Assembly: GCA_039602395.1 (NCBI GenBank)
Contig: JBCNJP010000025.1
Location: forward strand, 39,855,355-39,919,354
Length of the DNA stretch: 64,000 nt
Direction of reading: 5' to 3'
Source: Deinandra increscens subsp. villosa
Lineage: Eukaryota > Streptophyta > Magnoliopsida > Asterales > Asteraceae
The notes under the pieces are model-generated. The model worked only from the letters and a program-made list of their open reading frames with translations, ran no database searches and had not been told where the DNA came from. Shown piece after piece: positions 1-10,463 of the stretch (positions within the stretch are counted from its first letter, which is position 1; each line of letters begins with the position of its first letter). The position numbers and the translations under genes are program-made.

Positions 1-2317
1 CTTCAGCTTCAATCCATTTTGAGAAATAATCTGTCATGGCTAGCAGGAATACTTTTCCTCCAGGGGCCTTGGGTAATTTCCCAACAATGTCCATTCCCCA
101 TTTCATGAAGGGCCAGGATGCTGGAATGGGATACAATGGTTCTGCAGGCTGGTGAGGGACATTGGCATGTCTTTGACAGGCATCACATTTCTGGGAGAAA
201 TCCTGGGAATCTTTCTTCATGGTAGGCCAATAGTGCCCTGTTCTAAGGATCTTGGACATTAAGGACCTGCCCCCTGTGTGGTTTTCGCAATCACCCTCGT
301 GGATATCTTTGAGAACTTCTTGGGTCTCGTCCTTCTCCAAGCACCTCAAATATGCACCTGCAAAAGATTTTCTATACAATATGTTCTTTATAATCACATA
401 CCTGGCTACTCTCACTCTGAATGCACGGGCATCCTTCTCGTTCCCTGGAATAGTACCATCCTGCAAATATTGAATAATTGGTCTGGTCCAGGATTCTTCT
501 TGGGTTAAAGAATCCTGGGTACTAGATACCAGGATTTTTTCCGTTGTGTCAGAATCCTGGGTATATGTACCCTGGTCTATAGCTGGTGTTAGTACATGAA
601 TTATAGGAATATGGGTGTCTTCAAGAGCCTTGAATGCTGAACCTAAGTTTTCCAATGCATCTGCTTCAGCATTCTCCTCCCTTGGTACTTGTTGAATATT
701 AAAATTTTGAAAATCCTGGGACATTCTTTTTACCACTTCCAAGTATTTAATTAATTTCTCTCCTTTAGCTGTGTAAGAGCCATTAAAATGGTTAGCTAAA
801 AGAAGAGAATCAACGTATACCTGGATGTGCTGAATTCCCATTTGTAATGCTAAGTGTAAACCAGCAGTTAGGGCCTCATACTCAGCTTCATTATTAGTTG
901 CTTGAAATCTACATCTGACAGCCTGGGGTATCATGTCCCCCTGTGGCGATTTCAGTACGATTCCTAGGCCTGTCCCCCTGATATTTGATGCTCCATCAGT
1001 GAACAAGGTCCATGGCCCTGAAATTTCTTCCTGTTGAAGCTGCTGGAATTCATGGTCCGCTTCTTGTTGTATGTCAGTAAGGAAATCAGCCACAAAATCA
1101 GCTAGAGCCTGGGATTTTATAGCTGTTCTAGCCTCGTAGATCAGATCATATGCACTTAGTTTCACCGACCACTTAGCCATTCGTCCTGACATTTCTGGTT
1201 TTCTCAAAACAGACTTTATAGGATAGTTAGTTCTAACATGAATTGTATGAGTTTCAAAATAGTGTCTAAGTTTAGTAGATGCCATACTTAGGGCTAATAT
1301 AAGTTTTTCAAGGTGTGAGTACCTGGATTCAGCATCAAGTAAACTTTTACTTACGTAATAAACAAGATGTTGCTGACCTTCTGCATCCTTGGTCAGGACT
1401 GCACTTACCGTATTCCTGGAAACTGCTAAGTACAGGGACAAAGGCTCCCCTGGATTAGGTTTCATCAACAAGGGTGTCGTGGATAAATATGTCTTCAAAT
1501 CCTGGAACGCCTTCTCGTGCTCTTCTTTCCACTCGAATTTCTTGTTCTTCTTTAGGATGTCATAGAATTCCCTGCATCTTTCCGAGGATTTTGATATAAA
1601 TCTATTCAGGGTAGCAATTCTACATGTAAGTCTTTGAACGTCTTTGGTGCTGGATGGTGACTGTAGGTTGGCATTTGCCCTAATTTGCTCTGGACTAGCC
1701 TCTATACCTCTCTTGGTTACCATATACCCCAGGAATTTGCCTGCTCCGACCCCGAAATGACACTTTTCTGGATTTAGCTTCATGTTGTATTTATCCAGGA
1801 TGTCGAAGGAATCCTTAACATCCTGGACATGGTCATTGGTGACCCTGGATTTCACCACCATGTCGTCGATATACACCTCCATCGTGTCCCTCCGTTTTTC
1901 TTTAAACATCATGTTAACCAATCTCTGGTACGTTGCCCCTGCATTTTTTAGTCCAAAGGGCATAACTATATAACAATATATACCTGTTGGTGTTATGAAT
2001 GTCGTATCTTCCTGATCCTGGGGTTCCATCTGGATCTGTTGAAATCCTGAGGTAGCGTCCATGAAAGTCAACATCTCATGGCATGCCGTTGCATCGACCA
2101 TGGAATATATGTGAGGTAGTGGGAATGGATCTTTCGGGCATGCACGGTTCAGGTCCGTGTAAACTACCACCACTTTGGCTAACCACCTGGGAAACTTCAC
2201 TTCTCTGATCATCCTAGCCTTTAGAAGTCTATCGACCTCCTCCTGGATTATGACGTTCTTTTCTGGTGCAAATTTTCTTCTCTTTTGATGTATGGGCCTG
2301 AAAGAGTTATCAATTCA
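1..2317 (-). CDS. pol: Pol of T1: RT, dual RNase H, integrase (partial, runs off edge)
   Basis: Minus-strand frame that looks open from just after a TGA at 2315-2317 (following HKL) to base 1. Order: reverse transcriptase with [11 protein letters not shown] and catalytic VYIDDMVV near 1861; a first RNase H ([21 protein letters not shown]); a second RNase H with FTDGASN near 997 and NNEAEYEAL; then an integrase zinc finger (CDACQRHA) and the first catalytic Asp in [13 protein letters not shown] near base 37. The RT, RNase H and integrase motifs share one codon phase, supporting an uninterrupted frame. It would copy element RNA and insert the DNA. Upstream, between about 2318 and 2400, the linker looks shortened (STFAW is followed too closely by HKL). 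The integrase core is cut by the window edge. Confidence 0.85.
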
Positions 2318-2519
2318 AAGCTTATGTGTAATAACGGATTTAGTTCCAAGCGAAGGTTGACATTCTGGTCCTGAGCAGATGTATTAATTGTTCCTCTATT
2401 GGCCCTGGAATATTAGTTCCAATATAGACTTTCTTCCCTGGATTTGAAGGATCTAGCTCAATAGCTTTGACGTCTTGCTCCCTCGCTTCCAGGGTTTCCC
2501 GGGCCTTTTTCTTTAATTG

Positions 2520-3310
2520 CTATCCTTGTCTTTGTTTGGAGGATATTTTCATTGACGTAGGGTAACACTCCTTGCCTTCTTGCTGGTCGCTGTGGACTGT
2601 GATCACACCCCAGGGTGTTGGCAGCTTCACGCATTGATGGTACGTTGAGGGTACAACCCTGTTGTCGTGAATCCAGGGTCTTTCTAGGATTACATTGTAC
2701 CCTGATGGTGTGTCCATCACACAGAAACGCTGAACTGAATTGAGCCCTTCTACGTAGACCGAAAGCTTGATTTCACCCAGGGTATTCTTTGTTTCGCCAC
2801 TGAAACCCACGAGTACCGTGGATTTTGAGATGATCTCTAAATGTGGAATTCCCATCTTCTGCAAGGCCTCTAACTGGATTATATTTACTGAGTTTCCTCC
2901 ATCAATCAAGATTCTCTTCACAACGTTGTTGGCAATGTGAAGTGTTATCACCAACCCATCATGATGAGGGTCTATGATATTGCGTTTATCGTCTTCCCTG
3001 AATGTAATTTCCTTGACATCAGGTTGAACATAGCTCTTCCTGGGTCTTCCTCTCTCTCTGACTAGGATTCCTTGGCATGTCTTTTCGCTGCAGAATAGGA
3101 GGTACCACAAATATCAGAACCACCAGAAATAAAGTGTATTACCTTGGCATCTGGAGGCGGTGAGGATGCTCTTTCAAGACGGCCATCAGAATGTCCAAAA
3201 TACTGGGACCTTGCACCACTATCCCTGGATTTTGGGTTCTGTTTCCTGGACTTATCCTTCTTCTTTCCCAGAAGCTCCTTCAAGTAGCCTTTGCCAAGTA
3301 GATAGCTTAT
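2520..3310 (-). pseudogene. pol: Gag tail and aspartic protease region of T1
   Basis: From 3310 a lysine-rich linker (ELLGKKKDKSRKQ) continues the gag tail. After a further frameshift near 3080 a 590 bp frame carries the retroviral-type aspartic protease, with core RILIDGGNSVNII and later YNVILERPWIHD. The DGG in place of DTG or DSG is common in this lineage and is not taken as damage. The protease would release Gag and Pol products from the polyprotein. The frame ends with a TAG at 2520, before the reverse transcriptase linker resumes in another frame. Confidence 0.82.
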
Positions 3311-4886
3311 TTATCTTCTCAAGGCCATGCAATCCTCGGTCTGGTGACCAAAGTCTTCATGGTAGGCACACCACTTGGACTTATCCTTCCAAGTAGACGG
3401 TTTATCGTTCTTCTTGGGCCACCTTGCTTTGTCTCCAAGGTCCTGCATAGAAAACATAACACCATAAATATCAGTAGTAAAGCAATAATCATTAAGGGAA
3501 GGATATTCTTCTTCCTCTACATCCTGGTCCACACTATTCACTCGTCGTTCATCGGGCCTTGAGTATGGCTTAGATCGCTGTGACCTAGAGCTGTTGATTC
3601 CTGGGGAGGATTCACCCTTTCCCAGGATTTGCTTGTCCTCCTCCAGCCTGATGAAGCATATGGCCCTGTGACGGCTTCGTCCATGTTGTGACATGGGTTC
3701 ATGACTAGATCTTGATAGAATGGTAAATCTTTGTTAAGTCCCATCTTGAAGGCCTGGACTGCAGTCGCCATGTCCATGTTTGGTATCTCCAAGGCTTCTC
3801 TGCTAAACCTGCTAACGAAATTCCTTAGGGTTTCACCTGCATTCTGGGTCACCCTATACAAATCACTTGTTATTTTTTCAAAGCTGCGGCTGCAAGAGAA
3901 CTGATTGTTAAATAAATTGATTAAATGCAAAAATGAAGTAATAGAGTAAGGAGGAACATTCAAGAGCCATTTCAAGGTTGCTCCTGTCATGGTAGATCTG
4001 AATTCTATGCATAGGCATGCCTCCTTAATTTCAGGGGGCATATAAATAACCTCCATTCTTTCACGATACTGTGCCACATGTTCTTCAGGGTCTGTTGTGC
4101 CATCATAAGGTTTCATGCTGGGAGTTTGAAACCTTTTGGGTATCTCCACGTCACAAATTGGTGGAGCAAACCTGGACACTCTATTACTTGCTGGTCCAAC
4201 TTCAGGGATAGGCTGCACAACTCCTGGGACACTTGAAATCATTCTCTTGAGTTTTTGGATTTCTCGCTCCACTGATGGGCTGATCCCTGAATCCTGCACT
4301 AAATTATTAGTATTAGCATAATGGGTGAAAGTTTGAGGAGTGTTACCGACATCCTGGGGTATGTTTGTCCCAGGATTAATGATTGGTTCTCTGATGGTAG
4401 TCATCCAGGATAAATCAGCATGGGCCATTTGAGTAAGGAAGGATGTTGATGTCCCGTTCAGTGGGGCGACACCTTCATGTACCCTGGAATTACTTCCAGG
4501 GGTATTGAAATTCAGAATTCTGGGGTCGAGTGGCGACGGTTGAGCCGCCGTGGCCCTGGGTAACTCTGATCTCAAGCTCGTCAATTGGGCCATGAATTCT
4601 TGGTTCACCTTCTGTTGGAGTTCCATGTGGCGCTCCAATTTACCGAATGTGGCTAGGATATTAGTGTCAGATATTAAGACAGGGTCATCTGGGATGTTTT
4701 CAGTTTCGATCACTTCATGGTTGACTATCGGTTCGTCACTGCGCGTAGCTGAAGTTGAGGAATTAAACCCTGGAGCCGATCTCCACTTGTCGAAATACTG
4801 GTCCTTGGACCTGGTTGGGCAACTCCAGTTGTTGAAGCAGTTACAGCAGAAACCGAGACATTCGAGGTGTTCATTTGTGTCGACAT
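3311..4886 (-). pseudogene. gag: gag of T1, frameshifted
   Basis: Encodes the capsid-type Gag of a Tat-like gypsy element, which would package element RNA in the cytoplasm. The ATG at 4886 opens a short N-terminal piece. The frame then shifts near 4775, and the long central frame carries the retrotransposon gag domain (KPYDGTTDPEEHV, then NNQFSCSRSFEKIT). A second shift near 3650 leads to a zinc-finger-like C-x2-H-x4-H-x4-C stretch, CAYHEDFGHQTEDC. A TAA at 3311 follows ALRR where relatives normally have Glu. The frame is also open upstream of 4886 through the primer site (ATG at 4979), which may or may not be used. Two frameshifts plus the stop make the copy unlikely to yield a full Gag. Family assignment is firm; the exact breakpoints are read by eye. 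Confidence 0.85.
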
Positions 4887-4960
4887 TTTTTGATAGATTT
4901 TGGTAAAAATCAGGTTTAGGACAAATCTGAAAAGAGTTTGACAAAAAATTGACACCAATT

Positions 4961-4978
4961 GCCCCACGGTGGGCGCCA
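4961..4978 (-). promoter_or_regulatory. Primer binding site of T1
   Basis: TGGCGCCCACCGTGGGGC lies 3 bases inside the 5' LTR on the minus strand, where the tRNA primer site is expected. Tat-lineage elements usually have TGGCGCC-type sites. I did not identify the tRNA. Confidence 0.6.
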
Positions 4979-4981
4979 TAT

Positions 4982-5786
4982 TGTTTTGGCTAAAAATTAC
5001 TTAAGCAAAATTAGTAAAACTTGAACCAAATAAGATTGTGAGGTTTGGTGCCTAGGATTAATATATGAAAACGGTTTGCAGAAATCCTGGGACAATAGTT
5101 GAATTAAATCAAGAAATCGTTTGATAAATTAGATAACACAAATGCAACCTTAAATGTAATCAGGAACACCAAGAATTTTACTAGGGAAAAGCCCTTAGCG
5201 CTTAGATGTTTCTAAGGCGCCGCCGGCATAAAAACCCCGGGTAGCGATAACACAAGCTACCAATTTATTGATCACGTAAATGTTTGAGTACAGTGAGTAA
5301 GCAGAGAGATAAGCTCGAGAATACAATGAGTAAAATAACTTGTCCGATATCCCAGGGATCTTCTCCTCAACGTCTTTTTCAGTTAGTTGACCGAGTTTCC
5401 ATCTAACAACCTTTGACCACGTGAGAAATAATTCTTTAGCTTCTCCTATTCGACCGTTGGTGGACTCCGTCAATCTTTTCTTGATCAAATATAGGCACAA
5501 AATGCGTTAATAACAATGTCCTAGCATGTAGGGTGATTTCCACATGCTGGGTCATTCGTAAAATAAGGGTGACCCTGGATTAGACTCATCCTGGGTCATA
5601 ATATTGTATAACCAAAATAAATAAAGTAAATATGGACTTCCCTGGATTATAGTGACATCCTAGGACATTGCCTTACCCCTGATACATTCAGGGTCATTTG
5701 AACTTTACCTGTTAAATTCTGCGTCAATCCTGCCTTAAGCCTATACTTGTACCCTGGATTACTAGCCGAAAATTCAAGGTATAACA
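4982..5786 (-). repeat. 5' LTR of T1 (805 bp)
   Basis: On the minus strand it starts TGTTATACC and ends GCCAAAACA. It aligns with the LTRs at 9625-10463 and 60224-61105. It is shorter than both, mainly because about 60 bp around 5334 is missing; in the other two copies that piece holds the TATATATA box. This LTR may therefore lack its core promoter. Confidence 0.9.
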
Positions 5787-6448
5787 TTTGTGATAACGGG
5801 TCCAAATTTATCGGAAGTAGAACCACAGGATTCTGTGAATACTGGGGCATACAGATGATAACATCGACACCAGTGCATCCTCAGGCTAATGGCCAGGCTG
5901 AATCAAGCAACAAGATTATAATAAACAACTTGAAGAAGAGATTGAAAGAGAAGAAGGGAAGATGGGCGGAAGAGCTACCCTTGCCATTATGGGCAGATAG
6001 GACTACATCCAAGAATGGCACAGGCCAAACCCCATTTTCCTTGGTCTTTGGTACTGAAGGAGTTATCCCAACAGAAACGGTGGTCCCAACATTCAGGGTC
6101 AGTGGTCAGACCCAGGATTCGAATGATCGATCCCTGGTTGAAGACTTGGATACCCTGGATGAACTAAGAGATCAAGCGGCTTAGAGGATGCCAGCTTATC
6201 AACAAAGAATTTCTAAGACCTACAACAAACATGTGGGGATCAGAAGGCTCAAGGTGGGAGATCTAGTCCTTAGAAAGGCATTTCAGAACACAACAAATCT
6301 AGGGGATGGAAAGTTGGCTACTAAATGGGAAGGTCCCTACCTGATTGACTCTGAGGCTGGTAAGGGGACATATTGGCTAGTTAATATGGAAGGAGACCTA
6401 CTATCACGACCTTGGAATGCGATACACTTGAAAGCATATTTCATGTAA
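5787..6448 (+). pseudogene. pol: Integrase C-terminal part of T2, split by T1
   Basis: Integrase core from the second catalytic Asp onward: CDNGSKFIG, GFCEYWGIQM, then TPVHPQANGQAESSNK with the catalytic Glu, followed by the element-typical PFSLVFGTEGVIPTE. A TAG at 6182-6184 interrupts the frame, which continues in phase at 6185 to a stop at 6448 (RPWNAIHLKAYFM). The first part of the integrase, including the zinc finger and first Asp, would lie left of the window, displaced by T1. The start of the open frame before 5787 is LTR sequence, not coding. Confidence 0.88.
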
Positions 6449-7574
6449 GGCTTCCTGTCCCAGGATTCAGCTGCCCAGGTATGTGTTTGACTTTAAAATT
6501 CATGCTGAAAATCCAGGTCAGTTTCTCTCACCTAATTTATTTCTTTTATTCCCTTATATATTTTATCTTCTTTATTTTTTAACATCAATCACACATTATA
6601 TTTGAGGTTGTTATTCATTACCTTGAAATAGCGAAGATGCAGGTTGTTCAAAAATCCAGGGTACTTGGAATAGAGCATACTCATGATGCACAAAGCCAAG
6701 GATAATCAGCCTATATCTCCTAAGTTTGAGACTGGCTATCTCAGTTCCGTATTGGGTAAGGCCTAAACTCAATCCTAAGGTTTGAGGACTAAGCTTCCTC
6801 CACCCGAATATGGGCTCTCACGCCTCGCCTGGGACACACGTGGCAATTTTTTCCTCGCCCGGAGACGCACGTGATCCAAGTATGAAACTCTGGGATTGTG
6901 GGATCATCCGTGTTAATAGCATTGGTGGCAACCTCCCAATCCAGGGACATATGAGGATCCCTTAAGGTTTAAAACGATTAACGCGTTTTCAAGAAGGATT
7001 GGTGCTAACGTACGAACTTAAGCTTCCGAGGACATTCCCTAGTCGGTCAGTACGACTAAGAGGAAATGCCTAGTTCGCCAGTACGGCACCATGCATGACC
7101 CCAGAAATAACTTAAGGACTACCTAGTGGCCCAGGATTACTATCCTAATCCAGGGTCATAACGGTCAAAACCTAAGTAAATTAACTACTTGGCTAGTTAA
7201 TTCTAATTGTTATGTTCATATGACAGGAAACATTCACAAATCTACTGAAGCTACGAGGAGTCCTAAATCCTGGGGGCAACCCAGCAATAACAAGGTAAAC
7301 CCTAGAATAATTCCACGCATTAGCAAATATCTTTCGAATATTTCAAACACAATCAAGTAACTAAAAGCAGTTATATTTAAAAACCCGTCCTGGGTCCGGA
7401 AAAGCTCCGGCTACCCTAGGGTGGGGGCATGTCAAAACCCTAGATTCCAAATTTAGGGGTGGGGCATATTGTCTTAACAAAACCGGGAAACATCGACCGG
7501 CATAACATCACAAACATAAAATTAAAGTTGTTTTTAAAAGGAACCACAAAAAACAAGAAGACGACCCCCAACCT
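6449..7574 (+). other. Non-coding spacer between integrase and antisense gene of T2
   Basis: I found no gene here. The stretch is rich in the family word CCAGG/CCTGG and contains paired phrases such as CTAGTCGGTCAGTACG. It is matched in inverted orientation by 63127-64000 in T3, so it is a conserved internal part of the element. It may hold the 3' untranslated region or terminator of the antisense gene and of pol. Confidence 0.6.
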
Positions 7575-9322
7575 TCAAACTACATCATGGGTCGTCTCCT
7601 TAGCTTCCTCCACCACCGGAACCTCCTCTACTGCCTTGGGATCTTGGGCTGGCGCCTCTCCTTCCTTGGGCTGGTCAATGTCCATGGCATGACTAGCAGA
7701 ACCCTTGGAAGGGGTACTCTTGCTGGTTCCAGGGTCGGTCTCAGGGTCGCATCCGGTAGGGATGGTTGCGCCTAGTTTGCGTAGCTTACCTGCCCATTCA
7801 GTCACATCCCATTTGGGGTTTACAAACCCCAGGTCCCTGGCCTCCTTGGCCATCTTCAACCTGCATTGGAGGAGAGAGATGAGGGCTATTCGCCTGCCTT
7901 CAATATCCTTTGTAGCCAGGGTAGCCTCATGATTGGCCCGCTCTTCCACAGCCTTCTTCTCCAGGTCATGGACCAGCACTAGGTTCTTGTCAGCCACCGT
8001 CTTGGTCATGCTTGCCTCCTTGTTCAAAACAAAAATCTCCCTCCTGGCCGAGGACTCAACATCCTGGGCACGTTTCTCAGCAGCCCGGACCAGCTCGAAG
8101 AATCTCCCAGCAATCTGCAAATAAAGGTAATTTAATTAATATTTTAGACCCTGAATGGCTTAACTATGCTGAAAATTCAAGGGTACCCAGGATTTACTTA
8201 CTTGGCGAGAGGAGGCTTCAGCATGTGTGAGCAGCCCGGCCGCATCCATGTTTTCCAAGGGTTGCAAGATCAGAGCAGCGGTAGCAGCCCTGGTCTTGTG
8301 CCTCGTGCACGAGGTCTTTGAAGAAGGAGCCCTCGGGGCAGACAAGGACTTAGACTTCACCGTGGTCAGGACCTGAACGTCGTGCTCAGATCCACCCAGC
8401 AGGTAGGCGTCTAGGTCCACATCTTCAAGATTAATAGGAGTAGCAGCAGCTGAAGGGCAAAAGCATAAGAGATCAACAAAATCCAAGGGCTAAAAGGCAG
8501 GGTCCCAGAATACTTACAACTAGACATGCTGTGGGAAGTGGAGGAAGCAACTTGATGGGGATCGGTCTTGAATTCTCGGTCTTCTTCAGTGATGGTCAAG
8601 AAGGTCTGAAATCTCTCGAATGTCCCTAGGTTCATAGGACCAATTGAACTTAAGTTGGGCACTGCAAAACAGAAAAATCTAAGGTCAGTATTTAATTAAC
8701 GTATAATGAAATAGAAATCCTAATTCCTGATGCAGGTGAAGACCTACCCTCTACTTTCCACCTAATTGGAAGATCCATTCCTCTTGGGATGGTTGATCTC
8801 TTGACAAAAAAGAATTTTCCCTTCCAATCCTCATGAAAAGAAGCCCGAGGAATCAGTTGAAAGTCCTTGTTCAGATCCTTGAACAAGAACCGATTGCTAC
8901 CGTGGGACTTGAGTTCATAGCCTAGGGCTAGTTCAGGTAACCCAATCAAGGAATCGAACTCCCTGTTGAGGCGGTTTAGGGTGCCTAGGATTCTCAATGC
9001 AATGGGGATCGGCATAGGAGAGGCCAGTGGCTTCAAAGAACTCGGCCATGAGACCGGTAAAAGGATAGGACAGCCCCATTGAAAAAGGGGTGAACGGGAA
9101 GCAGACCCAGGTTGCGGAGCAGAAATCTGACCTAAGCCTCCTATCGAAAGGCCTGATTTCAGCAGACGGGGGTAGAAGGCCGGACAACAATAAGGAAGCA
9201 ATGTCGACGTCGGTAAAATTGCAGGTTTCAAGTTCATGGCTTTGCAGGTATTTTTGATCAAGGAAATCCTTGATTCCGGTCTTTTTGACTATGGTTTCCG
9301 ATCGGATTTTCTTGCGGGTCAT
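7575..9322 (-). CDS. Spliced antisense gene inside T2 (plant mobile-element protein)
   Basis: Four exons on the strand opposite to pol: 9322-8748, 8661-8518, 8449-8202 and 8114-7575. The introns are 86, 68 and 87 bp, each GT...AG, in phases 1, 1 and 0; the split codons give V-P-N and S-A-A-T. The product would be about 500 residues. Exon 1 has GLSYPFTGLMAEFFEATGLSY and DWKGKFFFVKRSTIP, signatures I associate with the putative plant transposon proteins carried as extra antisense ORFs by Tat-lineage elements. Exon 4 is a coiled coil (RAAEKRAQDVESSARRE) with an acidic Pro/Glu tail. One frameshift lies in exon 1 near 9010, so this copy may be inactive. A TATA-like TTAAATA sits at 456-462 of the 9 kb block, about 135 bp upstream. 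Molecular role unknown. Confidence 0.8.
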
Positions 9323-9455
9323 GGTTAGAAAGAAAGAAAAGAAGCAGAAAAAAGGAGAAGATTACCTGATCGGAGAAGGTTGGAAGCCGGAGATCCTAAC
9401 GTGAACCTCTGCTCTCAAAAAAGTTAATGGGGAAGAGGGGAGAGGTTAATGCCAG

Positions 9456-9462
9456 TATTTAA
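9456..9462 (-). promoter_or_regulatory. TATA-like box of the T2 antisense gene
   Basis: TTAAATA on the minus strand, about 135 bp upstream of the antisense ATG at 9322. The same word sits at the matching place in T3 (61268-61274), in a conserved context (GCCCTTAAATACTGGCATTA). Confidence 0.4.
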
Positions 9463-9606
9463 GGGCGAGTAGAAGTTGCAGGGGTGATGGGATGTTACCC
9501 CACGACGTGGCGTCATGGATGCTTAGTTAACGGCCACGATTGAAGTAAACGTGGATTAGACCCTAATTCGAAAATTTTCACAGCTATAATACTTATATAC
9601 AACTTG

Positions 9607-9624
9607 TGAAAATTTGGGGGCAAT
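9607..9624 (+). promoter_or_regulatory. Polypurine tract of T2
   Basis: GTGAAAATTTGGGGGCAA lies directly before the TG of the 3' LTR, where plus-strand synthesis is primed. The inverse of this tract is found next to the T3 LTR at 61106-61122. Confidence 0.7.
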
Positions 9625-10463
9625 TGTTATACCCTGAATTTTTTGCTTGTAATCCAGGGTACATGTATAGACTTAGGGCAGGATTGACCCAGGAATCGTA
9701 TGACTTTGAATGTATCAGGAGTAAGGTAATGTCCCAGGATGTCATTATAATCCAGGGAAGTTCATATTGATTTTATTTTTGTTATATGTTATTATGGCCC
9801 AGGATGTGGAAATGACCCTGCATGCTAGGACATTGTAACTAATGCATTGTGTGTCTATATCTGATTGAGGACAGGTTGACGAAGTCCACTAACGGTCGAA
9901 TGGGATGAGCTTGTGACTTATTTCGCACGTGGTCAGAAGACTTTAGTTGAAAACTCGGTCAACCAACTGAAAGACGCGTTGAAGAGAGGATCCCTGGAAT
10001 ATCAGACAAGTTGTTAAAGAACTAGGAGTATATATAGGACAATTAGTCATTTCATTCAGCTCACTCGAGCTTTACACATTGTATTTTCGTATTCAATTCT
10101 CTGTTTACTCACTGTACTCAAACAATTTCGTGATCAATAAATTGGTAGCGTGTGTTATCGCTACCCAGAGTTTTTATGCCGGTGGTGCCTTAGAGACATC
10201 TAAGGGCTAAGGGCTTTTCCCTAATAAAATTCTCGGTGTTCTCATTTGCATTCAAGGTTTCATTTGTGTTTTCAAGTTTCTTAATCTATTTCATAAATTA
10301 ACTAACATTTTTACCCAGGATTCCGGCTTTTGTCCCTGGAATTCAACTGTTGTCCCAGGATTTTTGAAAACAGTTTGCCTATCTTAATCTTAGGCACCAA
10401 ACCTCACAATCTTATTTGGTTCAAATATTGTTAATTGTGCTTAAGTAATTTTTAGCCAAAACA
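9625..10463 (+). repeat. 3' LTR of T2 (839 bp)
   Basis: Begins TGTTATACCCTG and ends GCCAAAACA; preceded by the polypurine tract. Contains TATATATA at 10029-10036 as probable core promoter. Homologous to the LTRs at 4982-5786 (minus) and 60224-61105 (minus). Confidence 0.92.
10029..10036 (+). promoter_or_regulatory. TATA box in T2 LTR
   Basis: TATATATA followed by GG, within the LTR and well before its end. It is present in the T3 LTR at 60650-60657 and deleted in the T1 LTR. Confidence 0.55.

Larger units (their letters stand above)
1..5786 (-). mobile_element. Ty3/gypsy Tat-like LTR retrotransposon T1, cut by window edge
   Basis: On the minus strand the order is 5' LTR (5786 to 4982), primer site, gag, protease, reverse transcriptase, two RNase H domains and integrase, running off the window at base 1. 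The second, FTDGAS-type RNase H and the DGG protease motif are typical of the Tat lineage (family knowledge). The element begins exactly where the integrase of a plus-strand relative (T2) resumes at 5787, so T1 inserted into T2. The 5 bases flanking its LTR are TTTGT; the partner target duplication lies outside the window. Confidence 0.9.
5787..10463 (+). mobile_element. 3' part of Tat-like gypsy element T2
   Basis: Plus-strand copy of the T1 family. It resumes in mid-integrase immediately after the T1 LTR. Then come a 1.1 kb non-coding spacer, a spliced gene on the opposite strand, a polypurine tract and the 3' LTR ending at 10463. Its 5' part lies left of the window, beyond T1. It inserted into a copia coding region that starts at 10464 (flank GTTTC). 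Confidence 0.88.

Noticed and set aside
2520..3110. Protease DGG motif in T1 considered as an inactivating change
   Set aside because: DGG is usual in Tat-lineage proteases, so it is not evidence of damage.
5195..5500. 101-codon frame in the T1 LTR
   Set aside because: Lies wholly in LTR, no domain, and its frame is not preserved in the other two LTR copies by eye.
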